Shown: piece by piece, positions 32,825-40,661 of the stretch | Layout of the letters: each line of letters starts with the position of its first letter | Position numbering within the stretch: the stretch's first letter is position 1 | Made by a program: the position numbers and the translations under genes | The notes under the pieces: generated by a model | The model's database searches: none | What the model saw: only the letters and a program-made list of their open reading frames with translations | What the model was told of the DNA's origin: nothing | From: Nocardiopsis_B mangrovi | GTDB lineage: Bacteria > Actinomycetota > Actinomycetes > Streptosporangiales > Streptosporangiaceae | Direction of reading: 5' to 3' | DNA: 64,000 bases | Assembly: GCF_042653925.1 (NCBI RefSeq) | Contig: NZ_JBHSFQ010000027.1 | Coordinates: 1 to 64,000 of the forward strand

Positions 32825-33175
32825 TCAGCGGAGGAAGAAGGCGCGGGAGGCAGGGCGCAGGAGGAGGAAGAGCGTGGCCACGGGCAGGATGAGCTGGGTG
32901 ACGCGCCCGTCGCCGCCGAGGGTGAGCAGGCTGTAGAGGCCGATCAGGGTCTCCAGGGCCAGGACCGACCAGAAGATCACGCGCCCGTTGCGGCGGATGA
33001 AGGCGGCCAGCAGGATCTGGGCGACGCCGGGCAGGCTGGCCATGGCGTTGTAGCCGAGTTCGTAGGCGTTGACCCCGGTGCGGACCAGCATCGCCGCGGC
33101 GACCGCGAGGGTGAGCCCGCCGGAGACGTAGAGCAGGATGCGGACCCAGCGCACGGAGGCCGGGAGCTCGGGCAT
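32825..33175 (-). CDS. Small membrane protein upstream of the toxin
   Basis: 116 residues, four predicted helices (around 12-33, 41-60, 63-82, 88-108), no recognised family. It starts at ATG 33175 with a strong GGAGGAGG. It is on the same strand as the toxin, whose start is 40 bases downstream, so it is probably the first gene of the three-gene unit. It could assist export or membrane placement of the pilin-like toxin, or be an unrelated actinobacterial membrane protein. The sequence itself does not decide. Confidence 0.65.
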   Translation of the reverse strand: MPELPASVRWVRILLYVSGGLTLAVAAAMLVRTGVNAYELGYNAMASLPGVAQILLAAFIRRNGRVIFWSVLALETLIGLYSLLTLGGDGRVTQLILPVATLFLLLRPASRAFFLR

Positions 33176-33614
33176 CGGAACGCCTCCTCCATGCCGTGGC
33201 GGGGAAAGGGGGGATTGAACGCCATTTGTCACCATAGCCGCCCGTTGTGACGAAACGATGCACGCGCCCGCCTGCTGGCCGCCCCCGGCCAGCCGCGGCG
33301 TGTCCCCGCCACGGCCCGCCCCCGCGGTGTGCCCTGCCCGAAGCGGCCGGTGGTGCGGGGGGTTACCGACGTGCAACCCGGCGGCGACGGTGGCGACACA
33401 CGGGTGTGCCGGACTGAGGAGGTACACGCGGCCGGGTCCGGTGGTTGCCAACCGCCCGGTGTTCCTTTGGCAGGTGTCGCCGGTGATGCGCCTCCGTGGG
33501 CCTCCTTAGAGTTGCCTCACCGTGAAGTGGATCACGTCAGCGTGTCCGCCGGTGGGGCGCCGGGCGAGGTGAGCCGGACCCCGCCGCACCGGACACGTTG
33601 TACTGGAGGCCGCA
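33176..33614. other. Divergent intergenic region between toxin unit and permease operon
   Basis: 439 bases holding both promoters. A loose inverted repeat GTCAC...GTGAC (33228-33232 and 33247-33251) lies near the toxin-unit end. Near the permease end is a purine-rich leader with GGAGG before GTG 33615. No gene is visible. Confidence 0.45.
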
Positions 33615-35012
33615 GTGAACCTCGGCTCGCGCTGGAAGCTCTACGGGGACGGCAGCGCCCCGCCCCCCGGCGAGGTCGTCAGGCCGGAGGAGCGGCTGTC
33701 ATGGGGGCGCACGGTGGGCCTGGGCGCCCAGCACGTGGTCGCGATGTTCGGAGCCACGTTCGTCTTCCCGGTGATCATGGGCCTCGACCCCAACCTCGCC
33801 ATCATGCTCTCGGGGCTGGCCACCATCCTGTTCCTGCTGATCGTCAAGGGGAAGGTCCCCAGTTACCTGGGCACCAGCGCGTCCTTCGTGGGCGCGGCCG
33901 CGGTGATCTCGCCGGGCGGCGCGAACCCGGCGGTCCTCACCGGCGCCGTCTGCGTCGCCGGGATCGTGCTGGCGCTGTCGGGCGCGGTCGTGCACCTGCT
34001 CGGTCCCCGCGTGGTCCTCGCGGCCTTCCCGCCCGCCGTCACCGGCGCGGTCGTCATGCTCATCGGGTTCAACCTGGCCCCGGTCGTGGCCCAGAACTAC
34101 TGGCCGTTGGACCAGTGGACCGCCCTGCTCACGATGGTCTTCGTGATCGCGGCCACGGTGCTGCTGCCCGGCTTCCTCGGCCGCATCGCCATCCTGCTCG
34201 GCCTGGTGTTCGGCTTCGCCGTGTCGTGGGTGTCCGATCGCGCGTTCGGCCCGGCGGCGCTGCCCGACGGCGGCAGCGCCCCGCGCGTGGACCTCTCCGG
34301 GGTGCAGGAGGCCGCGTGGTTCGGGCTGCCCTCCTTCCACACCCCCGAGTTCGAGGTGTCCGCGATCCTGGTGGCGCTGCCCGCCGTCATCGCGCTCATC
34401 GCCGAGAACGCCGGGCACGTGAAGGCCGTCCAGGAGATGACCGGCGACGACCTCGACCCCTACATGGGCCGGGCGATCTTCGCCGACGGACTGGCGACCT
34501 CGCTGGGCGCCGCGGTCGGGGGCTCGCCCACCACCACCTACGCCGAGAACATCGGCGTCATGGCGGCCACCCGCGTCTACTCGACCGCCGCCTACTACGT
34601 GGCCGCGGCCGCCGCGGTGCTCGTCGGCCTGTGCCCGAAGTTCGGGGCGCTGGTCGCCGCCACCCCCAACGGCGTGCTGGGCGGGGTCACGGTCGTCCTC
34701 TACGGCATGATCGGCCTGCTCGGGGCCAAGATCTGGGCCGAGAACAGGGTCGACTTCGGCGATCCCGCGGTTCTGGTCCCGATCGCGGCGGGCCTGATCG
34801 CGGGCATCGGCGGGCTGCGGCTGGCCATCGGCGACGCCTTCGTGATCGAGGGCATCGCCCTGGGCACCGTCGTCACGCTCGCCGGCTACCACGTGCTGCA
34901 CCGCTTCTCACCGGGGCACCCGCGCCCGCCGGAGCCCCCTCAGGACGGACCCGGGGCCGGCGGGCCGGTGGCGGCGCGGGACACCGACGACGAAGGCGCC
35001 GAACCACGCTGA
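33615..35012 (+). CDS. NCS2 family uracil/xanthine permease
   Basis: 465 residues, about 14 hydrophobic segments, nucleobase:cation symporter-2 (UraA/UacT). Family motifs are GAQHVVAMFGATFVFP in the first helix, the substrate-site helix with PAVIALIAENAGHVKAV (Glu conserved in UraA), GGSPTTTYAENIGVM, and the late NGVLGGVTVVLYG. The motif spacing fits uracil or xanthine import. The start is GTG 33615 with GGAGG five bases upstream. The C-terminal 35 residues are a Pro/Gly-rich cytoplasmic tail. It is the first gene of an operon with a molybdenum hydroxylase; the start of the next gene is 29 bases beyond its stop. Confidence 0.92.
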   Translation: MNLGSRWKLYGDGSAPPPGEVVRPEERLSWGRTVGLGAQHVVAMFGATFVFPVIMGLDPNLAIMLSGLATILFLLIVKGKVPSYLGTSASFVGAAAVISPGGANPAVLTGAVCVAGIVLALSGAVVHLLGPRVVLAAFPPAVTGAVVMLIGFNLAPVVAQNYWPLDQWTALLTMVFVIAATVLLPGFLGRIAILLGLVFGFAVSWVSDRAFGPAALPDGGSAPRVDLSGVQEAAWFGLPSFHTPEFEVSAILVALPAVIALIAENAGHVKAVQEMTGDDLDPYMGRAIFADGLATSLGAAVGGSPTTTYAENIGVMAATRVYSTAAYYVAAAAAVLVGLCPKFGALVAATPNGVLGGVTVVLYGMIGLLGAKIWAENRVDFGDPAVLVPIAAGLIAGIGGLRLAIGDAFVIEGIALGTVVTLAGYHVLHRFSPGHPRPPEPPQDGPGAGGPVAARDTDDEGAEPR

Positions 35013-35041
35013 CCGCGGGCCGGGCCGCCGAAGGGAGACAC

Positions 35042-35953
35042 GTGAAGCCACCCCCGTTCACCTACCACGCACCCGCCGACCTCGACGACGCGGTGCGCCT
35101 GCTCGCCCGAGCGGGCGGCACGGGGAAGGTGCTCGCGGGCGGGCAGAGCCTGATCCCCCTGCTGAACATGCGCCTGGCGGCCCCGGCCCACCTCATCGAC
35201 ATCAACGCCCTCCCCGGCCTGGACACGGTCCGGGTCGACAGCGGCGGCGTGCGCGTCGGGGCGCTGGTGCGGCACTCGGCCCTCGAAGGCCACGCCCAAG
35301 CCGCGGCGGCGATCCCCCTGCTGCGGCAGGGGCTGCGCCTGGTCGCCCACCCGGTGATCCGCAACCGGGGCACCACCGTGGGCAGCATCGTGCACGCCGA
35401 CCCCTCGGCCGAGATGCCCGCCGTGCTCGCCCTGCTCGGCGGGGAGGTGGAGGCCCGCGGTCCCTCGGGGACGCGGACGGTGGCGGCGGCCGACTTCTTC
35501 ACCGGGCCGATGGAGACGGCGCTGGCCGGCGACGAGATCGCGGTGGCCGTCCGCTTCCTCCGCCCGGCACCGGGCACGGGCACGGCGTTCACCGAGGTCG
35601 CCCGGAGACAGGGCGACTTCGCGCTGTGCGGGGTCGCGGCGGCCGTCACCCTCGGCGCCGACCACCGGATCGCCGCGGCCCGCGCCTGCTACATATCGGT
35701 CGCCCCGGTCCCCTTGGCCGTCGACCTCACCGAGGCCGTCGCCGGGCGGCCGCCCGGCGACCCCGGCACCGCCGCGGCGGCGGCCCTGGCCGCGGCCCGG
35801 ATCCGGCCCGAGGACGACATCCACGCCACCGCCGCCTACCGCGCCCACCTGGCCCGCGTCCTCACCGAGCGCGCGCTCCGCGATGCCGCCCTGGCCGCCG
35901 CGGGCGATCCGGCGGGCGCCGCCCCGCACCCCACCGCGATCGGGAGCGAGTAG
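35042..35953 (+). CDS. Molybdenum hydroxylase medium subunit, FAD-binding (CoxM/XdhB type)
   Basis: 303 residues. The FAD-binding motifs of CoxM-type subunits are clear: AGGQSLIPLLNMRLAAPAHLIDI in the N-terminal lobe and RNRGTTVGSIVHADPSAEMPAVL in the middle, followed by the C-terminal CODH_C domain (EVARRQGDFALCGVAAAV). It passes electrons from the iron-sulfur subunit to FAD and an acceptor. The start is GTG 35042 with GAAGGGAGA upstream, and its stop abuts the ATG of the next gene directly. Confidence 0.93.
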   Translation: MKPPPFTYHAPADLDDAVRLLARAGGTGKVLAGGQSLIPLLNMRLAAPAHLIDINALPGLDTVRVDSGGVRVGALVRHSALEGHAQAAAAIPLLRQGLRLVAHPVIRNRGTTVGSIVHADPSAEMPAVLALLGGEVEARGPSGTRTVAAADFFTGPMETALAGDEIAVAVRFLRPAPGTGTAFTEVARRQGDFALCGVAAAVTLGADHRIAAARACYISVAPVPLAVDLTEAVAGRPPGDPGTAAAAALAAARIRPEDDIHATAAYRAHLARVLTERALRDAALAAAGDPAGAAPHPTAIGSE

Positions 35954-36502
35954 ATGACCGAGCACCCGCACGAGATCCGGCTGCGCGTCAACGGCGTCCC
36001 GCACACCCTGCGGGTCCCCGCCCGCCGGCTGCTGTCGGACTGCCTGCGCCACGACCTCGGCCTCACCGGCACCCACGTGGGCTGCGAGCACGGCGTGTGC
36101 GGCGCCTGCACGGTGCTCCTCGACGGCCTCCCGGTCCGCTCCTGCCTGATGCTCGCGGTGGGCGCGGCTCGCCATTCCGATATCACCACGGTCGAGGGAC
36201 TGGCCGGCCCCGACGGCTCCCTGCACCCGGTCCAGCGCGCGTTCGGTGAATGCCACGCCCTCCAGTGCGGCTTCTGCACACCGGGCTTCCTCACCCTGGT
36301 CGCGAGCCACCTGGAGGACAACCCCGACCCCACCGAGGCCGAGGCCCGCGATGCCATCTCGGGCAACCTGTGCCGATGTACCGGCTACCAGAACATCGTC
36401 GCCGCGGTCCTGCGCGCGGCCGAGCTCCGCCGGGAGGCCCCACCCGCCGGTGAGCGGCGTGCGGCCGGGGGCGTTCCGGGCGACGCGGGAGGCCCGGCAT
36501 GA
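35954..36502 (+). CDS. Molybdenum hydroxylase small subunit, two [2Fe-2S] clusters (CoxS type)
   Basis: 182 residues. The plant-ferredoxin-type cluster is held by Cys44, Cys49, Cys52 and Cys64 (HVGCEHGVCGACTVLLDG, then SC). The C-terminal cluster is held by Cys105, Cys108, Cys140 and Cys142 (CGFCTPG and LCRCTGYQ). All eight ligands are present. An extra Gly/Ala-rich tail of 20 residues follows. It transfers electrons from the molybdenum cofactor to FAD. The next gene overlaps by four bases (ATGA). Confidence 0.95.
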   Translation: MTEHPHEIRLRVNGVPHTLRVPARRLLSDCLRHDLGLTGTHVGCEHGVCGACTVLLDGLPVRSCLMLAVGAARHSDITTVEGLAGPDGSLHPVQRAFGECHALQCGFCTPGFLTLVASHLEDNPDPTEAEARDAISGNLCRCTGYQNIVAAVLRAAELRREAPPAGERRAAGGVPGDAGGPA

Positions 36503-38931
36503 GCGACCGCATGGTGGGCGCCCCCATCCGGCGCACCGAGGACGAGCGGCTGGTCACCGGGCGCGGGTCCTTCCTCGACGACCTCTGCCGCGGCGCGGCC
36601 GCGGCCGCCTTCGTCCGCAGCCCGCACGCCCACGCCCGCGTGCTCGACATCGACGCCACCGGGGCGCTGGACGTCGACGGCCTGATCGCCGTCTACACCT
36701 ACGAGGACCTGTCCGGCGCCATGGCCGAGCCGCTGCCGATGCTCCTCCCGCACCCCTCCATCGTCGCAGCCCGCACTCCCTACGCGCTGGCCCGCGAGTA
36801 CGTGCACCACGTCGGCGAGGCCGTCGCCATGGTCGTGGCCCGCGACCGCTACGCCGCCGAGGACGCCGCCGAGCGCGTCCGGGTCGACTACGAGGTGCGC
36901 GACCCCGTGGTCGGCCCGGACGACGCCTTCCGCGCCGGCCGCACCGTTCACGAGGACATGGCCGACAACGTGGCGGCGCACCTGGTCCAGGAGGTCGGCG
37001 ACGCCCCCGCCGCCATCGCCCGGGCGCCGCACACCCTCGACCTCGACCTCGCCATCGAGCGGTCCGCGTGCAGCCCGCTGGAGGGGCGCGGCGTGCACGC
37101 CCGCTGGGACCCCGGAACGGGCGGCGGTCTGCGGCTCTACACCTCCACCCAGACCGCGACGGGCGTGCGCGCGGCGGTGGCGGCCAAACTGGAGCTGCCC
37201 CTGGGCCGGGTCGAGGTGGTCGTGCCCGACGTCGGCGGCGGGTTCGGCGTGAAGATCGTGCACCCCTGGCCTGAGGAGCTGATGGTCCCCTGGGCGGCGC
37301 GGCGGCTGGGCCGCGAGGTCGCCTGGACCGAGGACCGGCGCGAGCACTTCGTCTCCGCCGCCCACGAGCGCGCCCAGAGGCAGCGGGTGCGGGTGGGCTT
37401 CGACGACGACGGCCGGATCCTCGGCCTGGACGTGCGCATCCTGCACGACAACGGCGCCTACCTGCCGTACGGGGTCATCGTCCCCCTGGTCACCTCCACC
37501 CAGCTCCTCGGCCCGTACAAGCCGGGCGCCTACCGGGTGGAGTTCCACAGCCTCTACACCACGACGGTCATCGTCACCCCGTATCGGGGCGCCGGCCGGC
37601 CCCAGGGTGTGTTCGCGATGGAGCGGACCATGGACGCCATCGCCGACCGCCTGGGCCGCGACCGGGCCCAGGTGCGTGCGGCCAACCTCATCGGCCCCCG
37701 GGAGATGCCCTACGACCAGGGCCTGCTGTTCCAGGACGGGCGGCCGCTGGTCTACGACTCCGGCGACTTCCCCGCCACGCTCAAGGCGATCACCGACCTG
37801 GTCGGCTGGGACGACTTCGCCGCCTACCGCGAGCGGGCCCGCGCCGAGGGCCGCCGCGTGGGCATCGGCCTGGCCTGCTACGTCGAAGGCACCGGCCCCG
37901 GCCCCTACGAGGGCGGGCACGTGCAGGTGGAGACCAGCGGCAGGGTGTACGTGGCCACCGGGCTGACCACGCAGGGCCAGGGCCACCGGACGATGCTGGC
38001 CCAGATCGTCGCCGACGAACTGGGGGTGCCCATGTCCGACATCGAGGTCACCACCGGCGACACCCGCCGCATGTCCTACTCCGTGGGCACCTTCGCCTCG
38101 CGCGGCGCGGTGACCAGCGGCAGCGCCGTCGCCCTGGCCGCCCGCAAGGTGCGCGAGAAGGCCCTGCGCATCGCCGCCGGGGCCCTGGGGGCCGATCCCG
38201 CCGACCTGGAGCTCTCCGACGGCCGGATCCGGGTCCGGGGCGCCCCGTCGGCGGGGATGGACCTGGGCACGGTCGCCGTGCTGTCCAACCCGTTGCGCTA
38301 CGCCTTCGACACCGCCTCGGCGGCCGCCACCCAGTTCTCCGCCGCCGCCGGCCACGACCGCCCCCCGGTGGCCGACGGCGACGCGCCCGGCCTGGAGGGC
38401 ACCGCGTTCCACTCGCCCCTGCGCTCCACGTTCGCCAACGGGGCGCACGCGGCCATCGTGGAGACCGACCCCGACACCGCCGAGATCCGCGTCCTGCGCT
38501 ACTGCGTCGTGCACGACTGCGGGAACCTCGTCAACCCGATGATCGTCGAGGGGCAGGTGCACGGCGGTGTGGCCCAGGGCGTGGCGGGCGCGCTGTTCGA
38601 GCGCATGGTCTACGACGGCGCCGGCCAGCTCCTCAACGCCTCTTTCATGGACTTCCTGATGCCCTACGCAAGCGAGGTCCCCGGAGTCGAGATCGGCCAC
38701 CTGGAGACCCCGAGCCCGCTCAACCCGCTCGGCGTGAAGGGCGCGGGGGAGGCCGGGGTGATCCCCGGGTCGGCGGTGCTGGCGGCAGCGGTCGAGGACG
38801 CCGAGGGCTTCCGTATCGACAGCATGCCGATCTCGCCCTGCGAACTCTTCCACCTGCGCGAACGGCATGCCGCGGGCGAGGTCCCCGCGGTGCCGCCGCG
38901 TCCCGCCCGCGCCAGCGCGAAGGAGTACTGA
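36499..38931 (+). CDS. Molybdenum hydroxylase large subunit (CoxL-like form II / xanthine dehydrogenase type)
   Basis: 810 residues; holds the molybdopterin cytosine dinucleotide. Motifs: GAPIRRTEDERLVTGRG start, DVGGGFGVK near residue 250, the active-site loop PYRGAGRPQ near residue 362, TTQGQGHRTMLAQI and the late GVKGAGEAGVIPG with the catalytic Glu. The loop has RGAGR, not the RCSFR of true (form I) CO dehydrogenase. This enzyme therefore hydroxylates another substrate, for example a purine, a pyrimidine or another N-heterocycle or aldehyde. Cotranscription with an NCS2 permease points to a nucleobase. Confidence 0.93.
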   Translation: MSDRMVGAPIRRTEDERLVTGRGSFLDDLCRGAAAAAFVRSPHAHARVLDIDATGALDVDGLIAVYTYEDLSGAMAEPLPMLLPHPSIVAARTPYALAREYVHHVGEAVAMVVARDRYAAEDAAERVRVDYEVRDPVVGPDDAFRAGRTVHEDMADNVAAHLVQEVGDAPAAIARAPHTLDLDLAIERSACSPLEGRGVHARWDPGTGGGLRLYTSTQTATGVRAAVAAKLELPLGRVEVVVPDVGGGFGVKIVHPWPEELMVPWAARRLGREVAWTEDRREHFVSAAHERAQRQRVRVGFDDDGRILGLDVRILHDNGAYLPYGVIVPLVTSTQLLGPYKPGAYRVEFHSLYTTTVIVTPYRGAGRPQGVFAMERTMDAIADRLGRDRAQVRAANLIGPREMPYDQGLLFQDGRPLVYDSGDFPATLKAITDLVGWDDFAAYRERARAEGRRVGIGLACYVEGTGPGPYEGGHVQVETSGRVYVATGLTTQGQGHRTMLAQIVADELGVPMSDIEVTTGDTRRMSYSVGTFASRGAVTSGSAVALAARKVREKALRIAAGALGADPADLELSDGRIRVRGAPSAGMDLGTVAVLSNPLRYAFDTASAAATQFSAAAGHDRPPVADGDAPGLEGTAFHSPLRSTFANGAHAAIVETDPDTAEIRVLRYCVVHDCGNLVNPMIVEGQVHGGVAQGVAGALFERMVYDGAGQLLNASFMDFLMPYASEVPGVEIGHLETPSPLNPLGVKGAGEAGVIPGSAVLAAAVEDAEGFRIDSMPISPCELFHLRERHAAGEVPAVPPRPARASAKEY

Positions 38932-38935
38932 GCCG

Positions 38936-39598
38936 ATGAAGGTCACCGGTACCGCGACCCTGCACGCCACCGTCGAAGAGGTATGGGCGACCATGCTCGA
39001 CCCGGCGGTGCTCGCGCGCGCCATCCCGGGCTGCGAGGCGCTGGAGCGGACGGGGCCCGACCGCTACCGCGGCACCGTCCGGGCGGGGGTGGGATCGATC
39101 AAGGGGGTCGTCGAGGGCGAGGTCGAACTCACCGACCTGCGCCGGCCGGCGTCGCTGGTCATGCGCGCGTCGGGGGCGGGCGCGCCCGGCACCGTCAAGG
39201 CCGACGTCCGCGTGGAGCTGGCCGGCACCGGCGACGGCCGCACCGAGCTGCGCTACGACGCCGACGCCGTCGTGGGCGGGATGGTGGGCGGGGTCGGCCA
39301 GCGGCTGCTCACCGGCGTCGCGCGGAAGATGGCGGGGGAGTTCTTCGCCCGCCTCGACCGCGAACTCGGCGGCGGGGCGCCGTGCGAGGCGGTCCCCGAC
39401 GGCGCCGCCCCCGCGGACGCCCCGGCACCCGCCGCAGCGGCGGCGGACCGCCCGGGCCGCGCCGCGCGCCGGCCGGGCGGACCGCTGTCCGACGCGGTCG
39501 CCGGGGCGTTCGCGGGGGCGGCCATCGCACTGGCCGGCGTCCTCGTCGGCGCCGCCCTCGGGCGGCGGCGGGGATACGACCCGTCCGCAACCCGGTGA
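38936..39598 (+). CDS. CoxG-like SRPBCC protein with C-terminal membrane anchor
   Basis: 220 residues. Residues 1-145 match CoxG (carbon monoxide dehydrogenase subunit G family, a START/SRPBCC fold): MKVTGTATLHATVEEVWATML, then ILPGCEAL-type (here IPGCEALE) and GVVEGEVELTDL. A Pro/Ala-rich linker leads to one transmembrane helix near residues 187-212 (AFAGAAIALAGVLVGAAL) ending in basic residues. CoxG of Oligotropha recruits the hydroxylase to the membrane, and the helix here suggests the same role. The ATG is 2 codons after the large subunit stop, with AAGGAG upstream. Confidence 0.88.
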   Translation: MKVTGTATLHATVEEVWATMLDPAVLARAIPGCEALERTGPDRYRGTVRAGVGSIKGVVEGEVELTDLRRPASLVMRASGAGAPGTVKADVRVELAGTGDGRTELRYDADAVVGGMVGGVGQRLLTGVARKMAGEFFARLDRELGGGAPCEAVPDGAAPADAPAPAAAAADRPGRAARRPGGPLSDAVAGAFAGAAIALAGVLVGAALGRRRGYDPSATR

Positions 39599-40022
39599 AG
39601 TTCCGGACACGGGCGGCGGGTGGCGGTACGATCGCTTCCACCCGCATTGCCGGACACGACCCGGTAGCGGGAGCCGGGTCCGGGCCCACGCCCCCCGCCC
39701 GGCCGCCACGGCACCTCCGGTGCGCGTCCGCCGGTCACAGCCGGTCCCGCCGGCACCGCGCTGCGGACCCGCGCACGTTCGAACCGACGACCAAGGATCC
39801 GGCCACGCCCCGAAGCACGGACACCTCCCCCTGTGGCAACGCCGCCCGCCGCGACCCGCGCGGCCGCGAGTGCGCCCCGGCGCGGTCACCGCGCGATCCC
39901 GCGATGCTAGGTTCGAGCCGTGGCGTGAACGGTCCGTGCCAGGGCCCGCATCCCCTTAGCGGCAGGGGATCCCCGAGGGACACCCTGCTTTGGAGCCAGT
40001 CTGTGAGGAACCAGAGAACCCA
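39599..40022. other. Intergenic region with hairpin and promoter of the GTPase gene
   Basis: 424 bases. GACCCGG...CCGGGTC (39658-39680) is a 7-bp hairpin and the likely end of the hydroxylase operon. TAGGTT at 39908-39913 is a good -10 hexamer, placing the transcript start near 39920. That would give a 100-base leader that begins GTG-GCG-TGA, a two-codon start-stop. No gene otherwise. Confidence 0.45.
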
Positions 40023-40604
40023 GTGAACGATTCACCGAAGCTCTCTACGAAGATCATCGTCGCCGGTGGGTTCGGTGCCGGCAAGACGACGTTCGTGGGT
40101 GCGGTCTCCGAGATCCCTCCGGTGCGCACGGAGGCGGCGGTCACCGCCGCCAGCGCCGGTATCGACGACCTTTCCGCGACCCCGGACAAGACCACCACGA
40201 CCGTCGCCATGGACTTCGGGCGCATCTCGCTCGACACCGACCTCACGCTGTACCTGTTCGGCACGCCCGGCCAGCAGCGGTTCTGGTTCATGTGGGACGA
40301 CCTCGCGCGCGGCGCTCTTGGCGCGGTGATCCTGGCCGACCCGCGGCGGCTGGAGGACTGCTTCCAGGCGCTGGACTACTTCGAGAAGCAGCAGCGGCTG
40401 CCTTTCATGATCGCCGTGAACTCCTTCGCCGGCGAGCACGGCTACACCGCCGATCAGCTGCGCGACGCCCTCGACCTCGCTCCGGACGTACCGATCGCCA
40501 ACTGCGACGCGCGCGACCGCAACTCCGTCGTCGCCACCCTGGTCACCCTGGTGAAGCACGCGATGGCGGTCGAGGCCCGGCAGCGCGGCCAGCTCGTGCA
40601 CTGA
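40023..40604 (+). CDS. Conservon-type small GTPase (CvnD/MglA-like)
   Basis: 193 residues of the actinobacterial CvnD family. The G1/P-loop is GGFGAGKT at 15-22, the G3 region GTPGQQ at 80-85, and the G4 position reads AVNSFAG in place of NKxD, which is usual for this family. In conservons this GTPase follows a histidine kinase-like protein, a roadblock protein and a DUF742 protein and forms a membrane-linked, heterotrimeric-G-like complex. None of those partners is present here, so it is a single-gene orphan. The start is GTG 40023 with GAGGAA upstream. It is convergent with glpD across a GC-rich hairpin. Confidence 0.87.
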   Translation: MNDSPKLSTKIIVAGGFGAGKTTFVGAVSEIPPVRTEAAVTAASAGIDDLSATPDKTTTTVAMDFGRISLDTDLTLYLFGTPGQQRFWFMWDDLARGALGAVILADPRRLEDCFQALDYFEKQQRLPFMIAVNSFAGEHGYTADQLRDALDLAPDVPIANCDARDRNSVVATLVTLVKHAMAVEARQRGQLVH

Positions 40605-40656
40605 TCCCGGGCCCGGGCCGGCCCGGCCGCCCTGCGGCCGCGGCCCGGGCCGCGGG
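40605..40656. terminator. GC-rich bidirectional hairpin between the GTPase gene and glpD
   Basis: TCCCG...CGGGA ends and an interrupted stem built on CCCGGGCCG and CGGCCCGGG flank a GCCGCCCTGCGGC apex. It fills the space between the two convergent stops. Confidence 0.6.
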
Positions 40657-40661
40657 AGCGG

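Noticed and set aside
30782..33175. A complete Tad pilus locus around the pilin-like toxin
   Set aside because: No TadA ATPase, TadB/C, TadV prepilin peptidase or TadE/F-like gene is present in the window. Any secretion machine must be encoded elsewhere.
36499..38931. True (form I) carbon monoxide dehydrogenase, suggested by coxMSLG gene order and the CooC-like ATPase
   Set aside because: The active-site loop is RGAGR rather than RCSFR, and CooC serves the unrelated nickel enzyme. The link between the two loci is not supported.
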